Assembly: GCA_910579125.1 (NCBI GenBank)
Contig: CAJTTH010000032.1
Coordinates: 1 to 21,890 of the forward strand
DNA from: an uncultured Oscillospiraceae bacterium
GTDB lineage: Bacteria; Bacillota; Clostridia; Oscillospirales; Ruminococcaceae
Length of the DNA stretch: 21,890 nucleotides
Direction of reading: 5' to 3'
A program made the translations under genes and the position numbers. Each line of letters begins with the position of its first letter. Position 1 is the stretch's first letter. Of the stretch, positions 16,186-21,890 are shown one piece after another. The notes beneath the pieces are model-generated. The model worked only from the letters and a program-made list of their open reading frames with translations. It had not been told where the DNA came from and made no database searches.

Positions 16186-16683
16186 TCAATTCTTAACGGT
16201 AACAGCCTGTTCGCCCTTTTGTATGGCGATAGTTCCCGTACGGACGATCTCCTTTATCCCGTATGGGCGGAGAAGCTCCTCGAAATTATTGATATTCTGC
16301 GTATTATCCGACATCTCGATAGTCACCGAGTTCGCCGATATATCCGAAATTTTCCCGCGGAACAGCTCGCATATGCTGAGCACCTCGGGGCGCTGCTTTG
16401 CCGTGCAGCTTATCTTTATCAGCACCAGCTCGCGGCTAACCATATTTTCGGGCGCGAGCGTCTTAACCTTGATAACGTCTATCAGCTTGTTAAGCTGCTT
16501 TTCGATCTGCTCAAGCGTGTAATCGCTGCCGTCCGCGACGATAGTTATTCTCGACACGTTCTCGTCGTCGGTAACGCCCACCGCAAGACTGTCGATATTA
16601 AATCCGCGCCGCGCGAACAAACCCGCCACGCGCGCCAATACGCCCGCGTGGTTCTCTACTAAAACGGAAATCGTATGTTTCAT
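16186..16683 (-). CDS. ilvN: Acetolactate synthase regulatory (small) subunit
   Basis: This 165-aa regulatory subunit of acetohydroxyacid synthase activates the large subunit and gives valine feedback control. The N-terminal ACT domain (HTISVLVENHAGVLARVAGLFARRGFNIDSLAVG, residues 2-35) contains the valine-site region. The C-terminal ACT-like half (ELVLIKISC...ICELFRGKISDISANSVTIEMSD) is complete. I chose ATG at 16683 from the conserved family start. Its ribosome site is poor (AAGGGG about 12 bases away), and an ATG-less extension upstream would run into the repeat-rich spacer. Translation may depend on the structure of that spacer (inference). ilvB is the partner gene 169 bp upstream. Confidence 0.95.
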   Translation of the reverse strand: MKHTISVLVENHAGVLARVAGLFARRGFNIDSLAVGVTDDENVSRITIVADGSDYTLEQIEKQLNKLIDVIKVKTLAPENMVSRELVLIKISCTAKQRPEVLSICELFRGKISDISANSVTIEMSDNTQNINNFEELLRPYGIKEIVRTGTIAIQKGEQAVTVKN

Positions 16684-16709
16684 GTTTCTGTAATTCCCCT
16701 TATTTGAAA

Positions 16710-16844
16710 GGCAAAGCTGCACACCGGCTTGATTTCAAAGCAAGCCGCGAACCGGCTCGCTTTCGCAGCTTGCCCCTGCGGCAACGCAATGTTACTTTTT
16801 TTCTTGATTTAAAAGCAAGCTGAGGTAACGTGTTGTTGCTTTGC
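16710..16844. repeat. Repeat-rich, hairpin-forming spacer between ilvB and ilvN
   Basis: The 169-bp gap 16684-16852 has more structure than chance suggests. Two direct copies of an 18-mer differing at one base lie at 16728-16745 and 16803-16820 (CTTGATTTMAAAGCAAGC). GCAAAGC (16711-16717) is inverted at 16838-16844. GCAACGCAATGTTAC (16781-16795) is an imperfect inverted match (11 of 15) to 16825-16839. On the ilv transcript, GCAAGCTGCG can pair with CGCGGCTTGC, or CGGCTTG can instead pair with the downstream CAAGCCG, so the two hairpins exclude each other. It could be a MITE-like/palindromic intergenic repeat or an internal attenuator. Confidence 0.55.
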
Positions 16845-16852
16845 ACTGAACG

Positions 16853-18490
16853 TTATAATATCGTCTTTTCCAGCTCGGGAACGGCAACCTCAAGCAAAAA
16901 CGGCTTGTCCGAGGAGATAAGTCTCTTTATTCCCTCGACCGCGCTCTCCTCGCTGTCCGCAAGCATATTCCCGATACCGTAAGCCTCCGCGACCTTGCAG
17001 AAATCGGGGCTTCCGTCCAACGACACGCCGACCAGCCTGTTCCCGTAAGTGCGCTCCTGAACCTCGCGAACCATTCCCAAATAGCGGTTGCGCATCACTA
17101 TAACCTTTACGTTTATCCCGTGCTGAACAGCCGTCGCAAGCTCCATAAACTGCATCTGGAACGAACCGTCGCCGCATACAGCGATGACCTCCGCGTCCTT
17201 GTCCGCGCACTTCGCCCCGATAGCGGCGGGCAGCGAATAGCCCATCGTTCCCATACCGCCCGAGGTGAGAAATCTCCCCTGCTTCAACGAAATATTTGCC
17301 GCCGTCCATATCTGGTTCTGTCCAACATCCGCGACAATGACCGACTTTTCGGGCAGATACCTGTCCAGTGTCCGAATAAACCATTTCGGGTTAACATAGC
17401 CCTGTTCAACAGGCTCGGGCTCGCTGTCGGAACGGAAACCGTCCAGCTTTTCGCGCCAATCCTTATGCGAAAGCGGCTGTTCAAACGCGTCCACCTGTTC
17501 CAAAAGCTGCTCCAGAACCAACGTTATATCGCCGACTATCGGGATATTCGCCTCTATGTTCTTGCCGATCTCGGCAGGGTCAATGTCGATATGAACTACC
17601 GTAAGATCACGGCGCTGCTCCATTGCCGCGATAGCACGGTCGCCGACCCTCGCGCCGAGCAGAAACAGCGTATCGCAGCTGTTGACGGCGGCGTTCGCGG
17701 CTTTTCTGCCGTGCATACCGAGCATTCCGTAATACAGCGGGCTATCTGACGGCATAGCGCCCAAGCCCATCATTGTCGAAACAACGGGAATATCGGTTTT
17801 CTCGGCGAGCGTTCTCATCAATTCAACGCCGTTTCCCGTGAACAAACCGCCGCCCGCGCAGATAAGCGGCTTTTCCGCCTCTTTCATTGCGGTTATCGCA
17901 CGCTTTATCTGGAAGCCGTTGCCGCGCGTACTCGGACGGTACGAGCGGATATCAACAGTTTCAGGGTACTCGAAATCTATCTTCGCCTGCTGCACATCGT
18001 ACGGCACGTCGATAAGCACCGGACCGCGTCTGCCCGTACCCGCGATATAGAACGCTTTCTTGAAAACGTCGGCGGTGTCCTCGGGTCTTTTCAGCAAGTA
18101 ACTGTGCTTAACGAACGGCTCCGCCGAACCCGTGATATCCGCCTCCTGAAACACGTCGCGCCCTATCTGCTCCGAGTTCACCTGACCCGTAATAATGACC
18201 ATAGGCACGGAATCCATATACGCCGTAGCAATCGCCGTGATAAGGTTAAGCGCGCCCGGACCGCTCGTCGCCACGCACACCGCGGGCTTTCCGGTGATAC
18301 GTGCGCATCCCGATGCCGCGTGACCCGCGTTCACCTCGTGCCGCACCAGAATATGACGTATATCCGTCTTATACAGTTCGTCATAAAAAGGGCAGATCGC
18401 CGCTCCGGGATATCCGAAAAGCTCCGTTACGCCCTCCGCTTTCAGACATTCAGTCATAGCGTGCGCAACCGTCATTCTCTCACTGCTCAA
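16853..18490 (-). CDS. ilvB: Acetolactate synthase catalytic (large) subunit
   Basis: This thiamine-diphosphate enzyme condenses pyruvate with pyruvate or 2-oxobutyrate, the first step of branched-chain amino acid synthesis. It has 545 aa. The catalytic glutamate is in RHEVNAGHAASGCAR (about residue 52). A central FAD/Rossmann domain follows, and the thiamine-binding GDGSFQMQFMELATAVQHGINVKVIVMRN starts near residue 438. Pairing with ilvN and ilvC makes it anabolic, not the catabolic AlsS. The start is uncertain: TTG at 18490 has AGGAG 9 bases upstream. TTG at 18496 is too close to that site, and ATG at 18475 is possible. It is the first gene of the operon. Confidence 0.95.
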   Translation of the reverse strand: MSSERMTVAHAMTECLKAEGVTELFGYPGAAICPFYDELYKTDIRHILVRHEVNAGHAASGCARITGKPAVCVATSGPGALNLITAIATAYMDSVPMVIITGQVNSEQIGRDVFQEADITGSAEPFVKHSYLLKRPEDTADVFKKAFYIAGTGRRGPVLIDVPYDVQQAKIDFEYPETVDIRSYRPSTRGNGFQIKRAITAMKEAEKPLICAGGGLFTGNGVELMRTLAEKTDIPVVSTMMGLGAMPSDSPLYYGMLGMHGRKAANAAVNSCDTLFLLGARVGDRAIAAMEQRRDLTVVHIDIDPAEIGKNIEANIPIVGDITLVLEQLLEQVDAFEQPLSHKDWREKLDGFRSDSEPEPVEQGYVNPKWFIRTLDRYLPEKSVIVADVGQNQIWTAANISLKQGRFLTSGGMGTMGYSLPAAIGAKCADKDAEVIAVCGDGSFQMQFMELATAVQHGINVKVIVMRNRYLGMVREVQERTYGNRLVGVSLDGSPDFCKVAEAYGIGNMLADSEESAVEGIKRLISSDKPFLLEVAVPELEKTIL

Positions 18491-18553
18491 ATTCAAGCAC
18501 TCCTTTCGGGGAGTAATACACTAAATTCACAAAATAAAATTATTCACCTGTTT

Positions 18554-18609
18554 AAAAGGCAAAAGTCCTTGCCGCACAGCAAACACCGTTTTCAAGCGGT
18601 CTGCCTTTT
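18554..18609 (-). promoter_or_regulatory. Structured ilvB leader, possible attenuator
   Basis: The ilvB transcript has a leader of about 150 nt. A hairpin GGCAA-6 nt-TTGCC (18573-18558) is followed directly by TTTTAAA, resembling a weak intrinsic terminator. An upstream AAAAGGCA (18609-18602) is perfectly complementary to TGCCTTTT (18561-18554), which overlaps that hairpin and its U-tract, so the two pairings compete. A third stem, ACCG/CGGT (18600-18585), lies between. I see no T-box signature and no convincing leucine/valine/isoleucine-rich leader peptide. Confidence 0.45.
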
Positions 18610-18645
18610 CAGCGGCTTTCAGCTCAACGTTACATTACTCATTCT

Positions 18646-18674
18646 ATTATAGCAAAACAGCACCCCGTTGTCAA
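18646..18674 (-). promoter_or_regulatory. Consensus promoter of the ilvBNC operon
   Basis: The minus strand reads TTGACA (18674-18669), exactly 17 bp, then TATAAT (18651-18646), a perfect housekeeping promoter. Transcription should start near 18640, about 150 nt before ilvB. Such a strong promoter suggests that control acts after initiation or through a repressor. Confidence 0.85.
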
Positions 18675-18726
18675 GCACAATAACAAAAAATCAAGGCATT
18701 TTTCGGTAATTTTTTACAAAATATCC

Positions 18727-18756
18727 TAAAAGAGCGCGGCAAATAATACCGCGCTC
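18727..18756 (-). terminator. Intrinsic terminator of the M23 peptidase gene
   Basis: GAGCGCGG (18756-18749 on the minus strand) and CCGCGCTC (18739-18732) form a perfect 8-bp stem with a 9-nt AT-rich loop, followed by TTTTAGGATATTTT. It lies 11 bp after the stop codon. Confidence 0.8.
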
Positions 18757-18767
18757 CCAAAATTCTG

Positions 18768-20156
18768 TTAAACGTACTGATACTCATAGTTGAACGGATT
18801 TGTACGGTAACCGTCCACACGCACCTCAAAATGAAGATGAGCGCCCGTCGACCAACCGGTTGTGCCGACGTGTCCGATAACGTCGCCAATTGTGACCTCT
18901 TGTCCCTCAAACACGTTTATCGAGGAGCAGTGCGCGTAGAGCGTCGAAAGCCCGCCGCCGTGATCTACGATTATGTAGTTGCCGAAACCGTTTCCGCAGC
19001 CACAGCTCCAGTTCTTGCCATAGTCATGCGGACAGGTGTTTGAGACGAGAATTACCGTTCCCGACTGTGCCGCGTAGATATTCGCGCCGTAGGTCTCACC
19101 ACCGTTATTGATGACATCTATACCGCCGTGATTTCCGCCGCGCCATTCGTCATACCCGTAATACGTCGTTATCCAAGTGAAGCTCGCGTCAAGCGGCCAT
19201 CTGAAGCCGTCGCCGTAAGCTACGCGGTCGGGATTATTCTGCTGCGCTTGACGGATAAGCTCCTCAAGCTGACTGTTAAGTTCGTCCAGGGCCTCGTTGC
19301 CCGCAGCCATATCAATGTACAGTCCATCGACCTTATTCTGCAGAGCCTCGTTGTCCGCCGCCAGCCCGTAAAGGTAGTTCCGGCGATCGGCAGCGTAATC
19401 CTCCAGCTCCGACTGCTCATCAAGAAGCGCTTCCTTTTCCGCCTCGAGCTCTTTACGCTGCTGCGCGAGATTTGCCTTGTCAAGCTCAAGCTTGTCAATA
19501 TCGGCGTTAAGCTCCTCTATCAAACGTTCCTGATCCTTTATGGACTCCATAAGCCGCTTCATAAACTGAACATTCTGACCGCTTATGTTCTTGACTACAT
19601 CGGTGTATGTAAAGTAATCGTACCAGTCGTCCGAACCGTTGAGTATCGGCAGCGCTCCCGAGGAATCGTTCATGTAGAGCGTTCTCGCGAGCTTGGCGAA
19701 CTTCTGCAGATTTCGCTTATTCTCGTCCTGAAGCCCGGCGATTTCAATTCTCTTCTTGTCGATCTCGTCTTCCTTTTCGCCGATCATCTTCTCGACGTTT
19801 GCGATCTCGCCGTCTTTTTCCTCTATCTTGCCGATCTTCGCGGCGATCAACTGGCTGCAATTGCCGATCTCGTCGGTAATGCCGTCGATCTGCTCGGAAA
19901 CGAGGTTCATAGCGTCCTCGTTTTCCTCGATATCCTCTCCGAGATTGTTTATCTGCTGCTGACGCCACTCGTTATCCGCCTTGATCTGATTTATTTTATC
20001 CTCAAGATCCGAAATCGAATCGTTGCTGCTCGCCATTGCATCGAGTTGTCCGATATAGCCGGACGTTAACGAAAAAGCGACAGCCGCAGCCGTAAAGCCC
20101 GCGCAAATTTTCCCCCACACGGGCAAGACCTTTGCCAACATTTTTTTATTCCCCAT
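18768..20156 (-). CDS. Secreted coiled-coil M23-family peptidoglycan hydrolase
   Basis: This 462-aa cell-wall peptidase is of the PcsB/CwlO-like architecture. A signal peptide (residues 1-42; hydrophobic ICAGFTAAAVAFSL, likely cleavage after AMA) precedes a long coiled coil (about 47-310). The zinc endopeptidase domain (about 335-455) has all ligands and catalytic residues: H343 and D347 (HGGID), H409 (YAHC), H440 and H442 (HLH). Four cysteines (375, 385, 387, 410) lie in or beside a PHDYGKNWSCGCG insert, which is unusual. The ATG at 20156 (MGNKK) lacks a strong close ribosome site (GGAG 11 bases away); a TTG 63 bases upstream would add a basic extension. FtsEX-type partners are not in the window. 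Confidence 0.92.
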   Translation of the reverse strand: MGNKKMLAKVLPVWGKICAGFTAAAVAFSLTSGYIGQLDAMASSNDSISDLEDKINQIKADNEWRQQQINNLGEDIEENEDAMNLVSEQIDGITDEIGNCSQLIAAKIGKIEEKDGEIANVEKMIGEKEDEIDKKRIEIAGLQDENKRNLQKFAKLARTLYMNDSSGALPILNGSDDWYDYFTYTDVVKNISGQNVQFMKRLMESIKDQERLIEELNADIDKLELDKANLAQQRKELEAEKEALLDEQSELEDYAADRRNYLYGLAADNEALQNKVDGLYIDMAAGNEALDELNSQLEELIRQAQQNNPDRVAYGDGFRWPLDASFTWITTYYGYDEWRGGNHGGIDVINNGGETYGANIYAAQSGTVILVSNTCPHDYGKNWSCGCGNGFGNYIIVDHGGGLSTLYAHCSSINVFEGQEVTIGDVIGHVGTTGWSTGAHLHFEVRVDGYRTNPFNYEYQYV

Positions 20157-20257
20157 GATGCGCCTTTCTCCAATCTTGAGCGTTAATGTGAACACGCTCC
20201 TGCTCTTACGCCGCAGCAAATTCCCCTTATATGCGGCATAAATTCTGATATGCTATT

Positions 20258-20286
20258 ATTATACCTCTTTCGACAGAACTTGTCAA
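20258..20286 (-). promoter_or_regulatory. Consensus promoter of the M23 peptidase gene
   Basis: The minus strand reads TTGACA (20286-20281), 17 bp, then TATAAT (20263-20258), a perfect housekeeping promoter. It gives a leader of about 95 nt. I see no comparable promoter for the divergent popT gene in the rest of the 20157-20400 gap, only AT-rich sequence. Confidence 0.85.
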
Positions 20287-20400
20287 GGGGCTGTCTATGA
20301 AAATTATATGAAATAAGCCTAAAAATAATGATTTCCATATTCTGTAATAATTTGTCAATTCATGAATAATATGTAAAAAAGACAAGCAACGGAGGTTACT

Positions 20401-21210
20401 ATGAAGCAGAGCGTTAAAGTAATATTTCAAGGTTTGGGAGTCGGCGCAAGCATGACCGTGCCCGGGGTATCCGGCGGCACAATGGCGGTGATACTCGGCA
20501 TTTACGACAAGCTGATAGCGGCGGTAAGCGGAATATTCCGAGAGCCGAGAAAGTCTTTGCCGTTTCTGCTGAAGTTCGCCCTCGGCGCGGCAGCGGGAAT
20601 CTTCGCCGTTTCCGGACTTATTTCGCTCGCGCTGAACTCGCCCGCAGGAGTGCCGCTGCGGTTCGCGTTTGCAGGAGCAGTCGCGGGCGGCGTCCCGCTG
20701 ATCTTCAAAAAAGCGGAGCTGAAGCACCTGAACGTCCGCAGCACACTGCTGATACTTGCAGGAGCAGTCGCGGCGGTGGTCGTCGGGCAGCTTCCCGAGG
20801 GACTGTTCACAGAGCTTGACGGCGCGGCGGGAGTGCTGTTTGGGTTTATCGGCGGTGTTATCGTGGCGGCGGCGCTGGTGCTCCCGGGGATATCCGCATC
20901 GCATATAATGCTCATGCTCGGCATATACGAGCCTGTCATGGAGTGCGTTTCGCGGTTTGAGCTACTGCCGCTCGTGCCTATGCTTTCCGGAATACTTGCC
21001 GGCACGTTTTTCACTGCAAAACTGCTGGAGCACCTTTTTGAACGTCACACACAAGGATGTTACCTTGTGATACTCGGATTTATGGCGTACTCGCTCGTGG
21101 AGCTTGCGCCCGTCGGTGCGCGCGGCGCGGAGCTAGCCGTCGGATTAGCGTGCTGCGTCATCGGGTTCGCTGCCGTTCGTTTCTCGTTCGGGGAACGCGC
21201 GGCGGAATAG
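20401..21210 (+). CDS. popT: PopT/DUF368-family polyprenyl-phosphate translocase
   Basis: This 269-aa polytopic membrane protein has the two inverted DUF368 signature repeats, VPGVSGGTMAVILGIYDKLI (residues 20-39) and LPGISASHIMLMLGIYEPV (about 161-179), within about eight hydrophobic segments. DUF368 proteins (PopT), like DedA-family UptA, have been shown to recycle undecaprenyl phosphate across the membrane for wall synthesis; here the role is by homology. The ATG at 20401 has GGAGG with a 5-base spacer. It is divergent from the M23 hydrolase gene, a fitting envelope neighbour. Its last 66 bp overlap the opposing 113-aa gene, and no terminator is visible. Confidence 0.9.
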   Translation: MKQSVKVIFQGLGVGASMTVPGVSGGTMAVILGIYDKLIAAVSGIFREPRKSLPFLLKFALGAAAGIFAVSGLISLALNSPAGVPLRFAFAGAVAGGVPLIFKKAELKHLNVRSTLLILAGAVAAVVVGQLPEGLFTELDGAAGVLFGFIGGVIVAAALVLPGISASHIMLMLGIYEPVMECVSRFELLPLVPMLSGILAGTFFTAKLLEHLFERHTQGCYLVILGFMAYSLVELAPVGARGAELAVGLACCVIGFAAVRFSFGERAAE

Positions 21211-21486
21211 CTGCCTTTCAAGCGAGTTCAGCGTCGCATATACGGTTTGCTCAAATCCGATACATTTATAGTCAAGTCCGAAAAGCAGCGGATAAAAGAG
21301 CGTTTTGTTGTGCCACAGAAGCATGTACGGTTCGTTTTCAACAACATTTCTTACGTTCATAGAACATCTCTGCGGACTGCCAAGCACCTCAACGATCTCG
21401 CACATTGTTTTCCCCGTCGGTTCGCCGAGCCGTTCTATGCGTTCGGCAAGGTCCTCGGGGAGTTTTCTTTTTCCGTTTAATTTCAC
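21145..21486 (-). CDS. Unrecognised 113-aa protein, convergent overlap with popT
   Basis: I do not recognise the family. It is a soluble protein with a charged helical N-terminus (KLPEDLAERIERLGEPTGKTMCEIVEVLGSP) and a central NVRNVVENEPYMLLWHNKTLFYPLLFGLDYKCIGFEQTVYATLNSLERQLFRRAF block. The block looks constrained because it reads like a single compact domain. The GTG start at 21486 has AGGAGG 7 bases upstream and a perfect promoter at 21513-21541, so it is a real gene. Its last 22 codons (from about FRRAFPERETNG on) lie inside the popT 3' end on the opposite strand. The palindromic promoter suggests regulation, perhaps by the adjacent XRE locus. Confidence 0.75.
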   Translation of the reverse strand: MKLNGKRKLPEDLAERIERLGEPTGKTMCEIVEVLGSPQRCSMNVRNVVENEPYMLLWHNKTLFYPLLFGLDYKCIGFEQTVYATLNSLERQLFRRAFPERETNGSEPDDAAR

Positions 21487-21512
21487 GTTTCTTCCTCCTT
21501 TTTCTTATGAAT

Positions 21513-21541
21513 ATTATACATCTCATTTTGAGAGATGTCAA
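21513..21541 (-). promoter_or_regulatory. Consensus promoter overlaid by a palindromic operator
   Basis: The minus strand reads TTGACA (21541-21536), 17 bp, then TATAAT (21518-21513). The spacer is almost filled by an inverted repeat: ACATCTC (21518-21524) and GAGATGT (21532-21538) around 7 bases. A second, nested symmetry is TCTCA-TTT-TGAGA (21521-21533). A protein bound here would block polymerase, so this is a strong operator candidate for a dimeric repressor. Confidence 0.8.
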
Positions 21542-21593
21542 GATAAAAATATACATTTCTTAAATTTAGGGCGGATAAAATATTCAAATCTCG

Positions 21594-21599
21594 TATAAT
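21594..21599 (+). promoter_or_regulatory. -10 element of the rightward XRE locus
   Basis: TATAAT at 21594-21599 lies 19 bp before the ATG at 21619, without a good -35. CTCGT (21590-21594) and ACGAG (21605-21609) flank it as an inverted pair. An ATCTC half-site like those in the nearby palindrome lies at 21588-21592. Confidence 0.45.
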
Positions 21600-21618
21600 A
21601 TACAAACGAGGTGATGAA

Positions 21619-21890
21619 ATGAGATTTGGCGAAAAACTGAAAGGCGCGATATCAAGCAAAAGGACTTTGCAAAAACCCTGAATGTGTCGGCGTCGACGCT
21701 TTGCGGATACATCAACACCAATCGACAGCCCGACTTCGATCTGGTGAGGAAGATCGCCTCGGAGCTTGATGTCAGTGTGGACTATCTGCTCGACGTTGAA
21801 CCAAAACCCGCGGGCACGGCTCTTTCAAAAAACGAGATAAAACTTATAAACGGATTCCGTGGTCTTACCGCAGAAGAGCAGCAGATGATC
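21619..21890 (+). pseudogene. XRE-family regulator, frameshifted near its start, cut by window end
   Basis: A good ribosome site (GAGGTGA) and ATG at 21619 begin MRFGEKLKGAISSKRTLQKP, which hits TGA at 21680. From about 21651 a second frame reads IKQKDFAKTLNVSASTLCGY, then INTNRQPDFDLVRKIASELD and VSVDYLLDVEP, a clear Cro/C1 helix-turn-helix, and stays open to the window end (ending LTAEEQQMI). That frame has a TGA at 21615-21617, just before the gene start, and no ATG/GTG/TTG between it and the domain. Family spacing (FGEKLxxxI, four residues, then xxQKxFA) suggests a 13-nt deletion at about 21650. A sequencing error or a recoded start is less likely. Confidence 0.75.

Noticed and set aside
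15110..16522. A 470-codon plus-strand open frame opposite ilvC and ilvN
   Set aside because: It is antisense to two certain genes and crosses their intergenic gap. No ribosome site or recognisable domain supports it.
16803..16820. CRISPR-like array from the 18-mer repeats
   Set aside because: Only two copies exist, they are short and there is no array or cas gene.
18617..18640. Leader peptide (MSNVTLS) at the 5' end of the ilvB transcript
   Set aside because: It would be leaderless, only 7 codons long and hold one Val and one Leu codon; too weak for a classic attenuation peptide.
18490..18650. T-box riboswitch ahead of ilvB
   Set aside because: I looked for the conserved T-box antiterminator sequence (TGGNACCGCG) in the leader and did not find it.
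19128..20069. A 313-codon plus-strand frame opposite the M23 coiled coil
   Set aside because: Its Leu/Val-rich translation mirrors the Glu/Lys/Asp-rich coiled coil on the other strand; it is not a membrane protein gene.
21631..21636. Programmed -1 frameshift at the A5 run in the XRE gene
   Set aside because: The run is not a proper X XXY YYZ slippery heptamer, and the product would still lack about four residues of the first helix, so a deletion explains it better.

Overview
The window looks like a chromosomal segment from a Clostridia-class Firmicute, most likely an Oscillospiraceae/Ruminococcaceae-type gut anaerobe. The signs are strong AGGAGG-type ribosome binding sites, textbook TTGACA-17-TATAAT promoters in AT-rich gaps, frequent TTG/GTG starts, a comFC-miaB-ylbF-mutS-mutL gene order, and YlbF and PopT (DUF368) proteins typical of Gram-positives. 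The genus is an inference from gene content; no rRNA or tRNA gene is present to anchor it. Most genes read leftwards (minus strand).

Region 1 (1-3027, accessory small genes plus miaA). From upstream to downstream on the minus strand: an unrecognised 153-aa protein, a cysteine-rich DUF3795 protein, a TfoX N-terminal-domain protein, a GyrI-like ligand-binding protein, then miaA (tRNA i6A37 synthesis). Only the start codon of the next leftward gene is visible at the left edge.

Region 2 (3028-14561, DNA repair/RNA modification operon). One good promoter (14533-14561) precedes nine tightly packed minus-strand genes: prmA, a 77-aa membrane protein, recD2, comFC, miaB, ylbF, mutS, mutL and an AraC-family regulator. 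Gaps run from 46 bp down to overlaps of 4 and 8 bp. MutS and MutL perform mismatch repair, and RecD2 is a repair helicase. MiaB converts the i6A made by MiaA to ms2i6A. YlbF is a Ric-type accessory protein with a cysteine-rich tail.

Region 3 (14482-15104): a 331-bp divergent intergenic region, then a lone plus-strand 86-aa XRE regulator. It ends at a hairpin terminator that better serves the facing ilv operon.

Region 4 (15080-18674, branched-chain amino acid operon): a consensus promoter, a structured leader, ilvB, a 169-bp repeat-rich spacer, ilvN, ilvC and a terminator. IlvB and IlvN form acetohydroxyacid synthase, and IlvC is the next enzyme towards valine and isoleucine.

Region 5 (18720-21210, cell envelope): a secreted coiled-coil M23 peptidase with its own promoter and terminator, divergent from a PopT/DUF368 polyprenyl-phosphate translocase. 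Both act in peptidoglycan metabolism.

Region 6 (21145-21890): an unrecognised 113-aa protein whose 3' end overlaps popT. Its promoter is covered by a palindrome, and divergent from it is an XRE regulator gene that appears broken by a small deletion near its start and runs off the window.

I found no CRISPR array, insertion sequence, prophage, rRNA or tRNA. The window is mostly housekeeping. The items most worth a second look are the ilvB leader, the ilvB-ilvN spacer, the palindromic promoter beside the broken regulator, and the accessory islet joined to mutL.
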